Positions 4,659 to 6,361 of a stretch of DNA of 6,361 bases are shown here, piece by piece. The position numbers and the translations under genes are program-made. Under the pieces are notes generated by a model. That model had not been told where the DNA came from. It saw only the letters and a program-made list of their open reading frames with translations, and made no database searches. Positions within the stretch are counted from its first letter, which is position 1, and every line of letters starts with the position of its first letter. Where the stretch lies: assembly GCA_003648085.1 (NCBI GenBank), contig QMOC01000163.1, forward strand, positions 1 to 6,361. The letters are read 5' to 3'. Source of the stretch: Chloroflexota bacterium (GTDB lineage Bacteria; Chloroflexota; Anaerolineae; B4-G1).

Positions 4659-6361
4659 CACCTACCGCCGATATTGACGCCGTCGGGAAGGATCAGGCGG
4701 TCGTCGGGCAGCGGGTTGCCCGTCCTGTCGGTTGCCGGGAGGCGATGGCTCGTCTCGCCGGGTTCGTACCAGCCGATGACCAGGTCGTACCGGCCGGCCG
4801 GCACGCCCTGCAGTGAAAGCACCACTTCGTCGGAGACGACCTCGCCGGGGGCCCACATCCCGGTGGGGTAGGCGAACCCCCGAGGCATCGTGTCTACCTG
4901 TGCTATGGGCCGGCCGGTGGCCGGGTCGGCCAGGTGGACGAAGAGCATGTAGTGCTGATCTGGGACAGCCAGCGCTCGCCAGTGGAGCGTCAGGTGCAGC
5001 GCGTCCCCTTCTCGCTTCAGGTCGTACCCCGCCAGTTCGATCATTCCGCCGAAGCGTGCTCCTACCTCTCGCTGCATCGGCGGCAATTCCCAGACCCGCT
5101 CGCGCTCCTGCACGTGCACCGGCTGCGGAAGTGTGTAGGTGCCCAGCGACGCACCACTTGTGGGATCGCGCAGCGTGAGTGAGAGGATGTAGTCACCGGC
5201 TGGGGTGGTGGGTGGGATGGACAGCGCGGCGCGGCCGGCGACCAACGCCCCAGCGGGCCACCCGGTCGGCGGGGAACCGGGGGCCAGGTCCCAAATCCCA
5301 AATCGCAAATCCCCAATCCCGGGTGCCTCCAACCGCCACTCGACAACGTAATCCGCCGAAGGCCGCTCCACGGCCAGCCAGTACGCCGTCAAGAGCACCG
5401 TCTCCCCTTGCTGCACGCGCTTCGGTGCCTTCAGCCGGCTCAGCGCCAATTCATCCCCGAAGCGGGCGATGACCGGTGCGTCGGCGCGCAGGGTGGCCCG
5501 GTGCAGCGAAACGGGGAGGGCGAATTCCCCCACGCTCTCCCGGGTCGCCACACGGTAGAGACTCACGGTAAGGGTGTAGGCGTCACCGGGAGGGGTGCCC
5601 TCCGGGAGCGGGAGGGTGTAGCGGTCGTGGATGAGGCGCCCGACCGGCCACAGGCTGGTGGGCAGGAAGCCGTAGCCGGGCTGGTCGTCAAGTCGCGCCC
5701 ACTCGTTGTCGGCCGGGTCGGTGAGTCGCATGCTAAGCCCATAGTTGGCGGCGACGGGCCGGGCGGCCGACCAGTCAAGCCGGAGATCGAGCCGGTTGGA
5801 TGCGGGCTGCGTGGCTTCGGCGGTGTGCAGGCGCAGTGCACCGTCGGCGAAGGTGCTGCTTACCGGTTGTTCCACAGCCATCTCCCCCTCGCCCACCCAC
5901 ACCGGCCGCAGATAGACTGAGATTGCTTCTTCGTCCCCGCTCCCCAGGCGAATCAGGTACAGGCCCTGAGCCACGTCGTAGGGGATGGGTAGTTCAAGCG
6001 TGGCGCTGCCTGTCCCGGCTTGAGGGTGGGCGGTGGCCGCCGCTATTGCGGGCAGTTCATCGTGGCGGACCGCCGCTGGCGCGACCATGCGCAGCGTCGC
6101 GCTGCTCCCTCCCTGCACCTCTTCCCAATCGAGTGTCACGCGGAGCGTTTCCCCTGGGGCGAGCCGGTCGGAGTTGTAGCGGTAGCCGACCATTCGCCAT
6201 CCGCCCAGATCTACACCGCCAGGGTTGTGGTGCAAATACGGCATTCCCTCGAAGTCCATCGTTAAATCGGAGTCGTCGGTGACGGTGATGCGAGGGCTGA
6301 AAGCGACCAGTAGGGCGAGGGAAATGACAAATGGCAAATGGGAAATGACAAATGACAAATG
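4658..6361 (-). CDS. multi-module beta-sandwich surface protein, N-terminus uncertain or cut by window
   Basis: At least 566 residues are visible from an ATG at 6358, but the frame continues open through the window edge, so the true start may lie upstream. The visible N-terminus MSFVISHLPFVISLALLVAF is hydrophobic and would act as a signal or last membrane segment. About four related modules follow (roughly residues 45-150, 160-286, 295-416 and 430-566). Each has a GETL(x)VTLDW / DALHLTLHW-like strand, a loop and a PAG(D/R)Y strand near its end. The ARFG...L start recurs at about 298 and 434. This layout resembles the C-terminal extracytoplasmic part of Chloroflexota GT39-type mannosyltransferase-like membrane proteins; no catalytic domain is visible here. 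A sugar-polymer or cell-surface role is inferred. Residues 1-13 and 348-357 are encoded by 7-bp tandem repeats. The next gene downstream is also exported, which fits a cell-envelope cluster. Confidence 0.75.
   Translation of the reverse strand, partial: HLSFVISHLPFVISLALLVAFSPRITVTDDSDLTMDFEGMPYLHHNPGGVDLGGWRMVGYRYNSDRLAPGETLRVTLDWEEVQGGSSATLRMVAPAAVRHDELPAIAAATAHPQAGTGSATLELPIPYDVAQGLYLIRLGSGDEEAISVYLRPVWVGEGEMAVEQPVSSTFADGALRLHTAEATQPASNRLDLRLDWSAARPVAANYGLSMRLTDPADNEWARLDDQPGYGFLPTSLWPVGRLIHDRYTLPLPEGTPPGDAYTLTVSLYRVATRESVGEFALPVSLHRATLRADAPVIARFGDELALSRLKAPKRVQQGETVLLTAYWLAVERPSADYVVEWRLEAPGIGDLRFGIWDLAPGSPPTGWPAGALVAGRAALSIPPTTPAGDYILSLTLRDPTSGASLGTYTLPQPVHVQERERVWELPPMQREVGARFGGMIELAGYDLKREGDALHLTLHWRALAVPDQHYMLFVHLADPATGRPIAQVDTMPRGFAYPTGMWAPGEVVSDEVVLSLQGVPAGRYDLVIGWYEPGETSHRLPATDRTGNPLPDDRLILPDGVNIGGR
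5289..5320. repeat. 7-bp tandem repeat tract (CAAATCC) inside coding sequence
   Basis: Four plus-strand heptamers in register, TCCCAAA, TCCCAAA, TCGCAAA and TCCCCAA, are followed by a partial TCCC. The tract keeps the beta-sandwich frame open and encodes about residues 348-357 (IGDLRFGIWD) in a loop of the third module. Its unit shares the CAAATNN core with the tract at the right edge of the window. Confidence 0.85.
6321..6361. repeat. 7-bp tandem repeat tract (CAAATGR), running off the window
   Basis: On the plus strand the heptamers read GAAATGA, CAAATGG, CAAATGG, GAAATGA, CAAATGA and CAAATG, nearly six units in strict 7-bp register, continuing past the window edge. The family resembles the short tandemly repeated repetitive (STRR) heptamers known from cyanobacteria and seen in other phyla. 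On the minus strand it is read as SFVISHL-PFVIS, a 7-residue period because three heptamers equal seven codons. It supplies the visible start of the beta-sandwich protein frame. Confidence 0.9.

Noticed and set aside
5408..5920. 170-residue plus-strand open frame opposite the beta-sandwich protein
   Set aside because: Antisense shadow of a repeat-module frame that shows conserved module spacing on the minus strand.

Overview
All genes in this window lie on the minus strand, so the biological reading order runs from the high to the low coordinates. The DNA is GC-rich. Three features suggest an uncultured-type, at least partly anaerobic member of the Chloroflexota (Anaerolineae/Caldilineae-like): a lipoprotein with a long Pro/Thr 'TPTPT' stalk, a multi-module beta-sandwich surface protein, and a four-gene 2-oxoacid:ferredoxin oxidoreductase operon. 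This placement is inferred from protein style, not from a marker gene.

Right part (4658-6361): a large protein of at least 566 residues made of about four related beta-sandwich modules. It resembles the extracytoplasmic C-terminal part of Chloroflexota GT39-type membrane glycosyltransferases or related cell-surface proteins. Its frame is still open at the window edge, so the N-terminus is uncertain. Two 7-bp tandem-repeat tracts sit inside this reading frame. One (CAAATGR-type) encodes the first visible residues; the other (CAAATCC-type) encodes about 10 residues of a loop in the third module.

Middle (2715-4657): a spacer of about 300 bp holding two inverted repeats and an unexplained coding-like stretch, then a lipoprotein with a lipobox, a low-complexity Pro/Thr stalk and a DUF5107-like, mutarotase-like domain.

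Left part (1-2714): a well-formed sigma70-type promoter (TTGACC, 16 bp spacer, extended TGA-GATAAT) begins 5 bp after the lipoprotein stop codon. It drives a compact operon: two-cluster ferredoxin subunit (korD), alpha subunit (korA), beta subunit (korB) and gamma subunit (korC, cut by the window edge). The internal junctions overlap as ATGA, ATGA and TGATG, and each downstream start has a good Shine-Dalgarno sequence, so the subunits are probably translationally coupled. Together they would form a KorDABC-type enzyme that interconverts a 2-oxoacid (most likely 2-oxoglutarate) plus CoA and an acyl-CoA plus CO2, using ferredoxin as electron carrier.

I see no RNA genes, CRISPR array or complete mobile element. 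The most unusual signals are the two heptanucleotide repeat tracts read as protein inside one gene.
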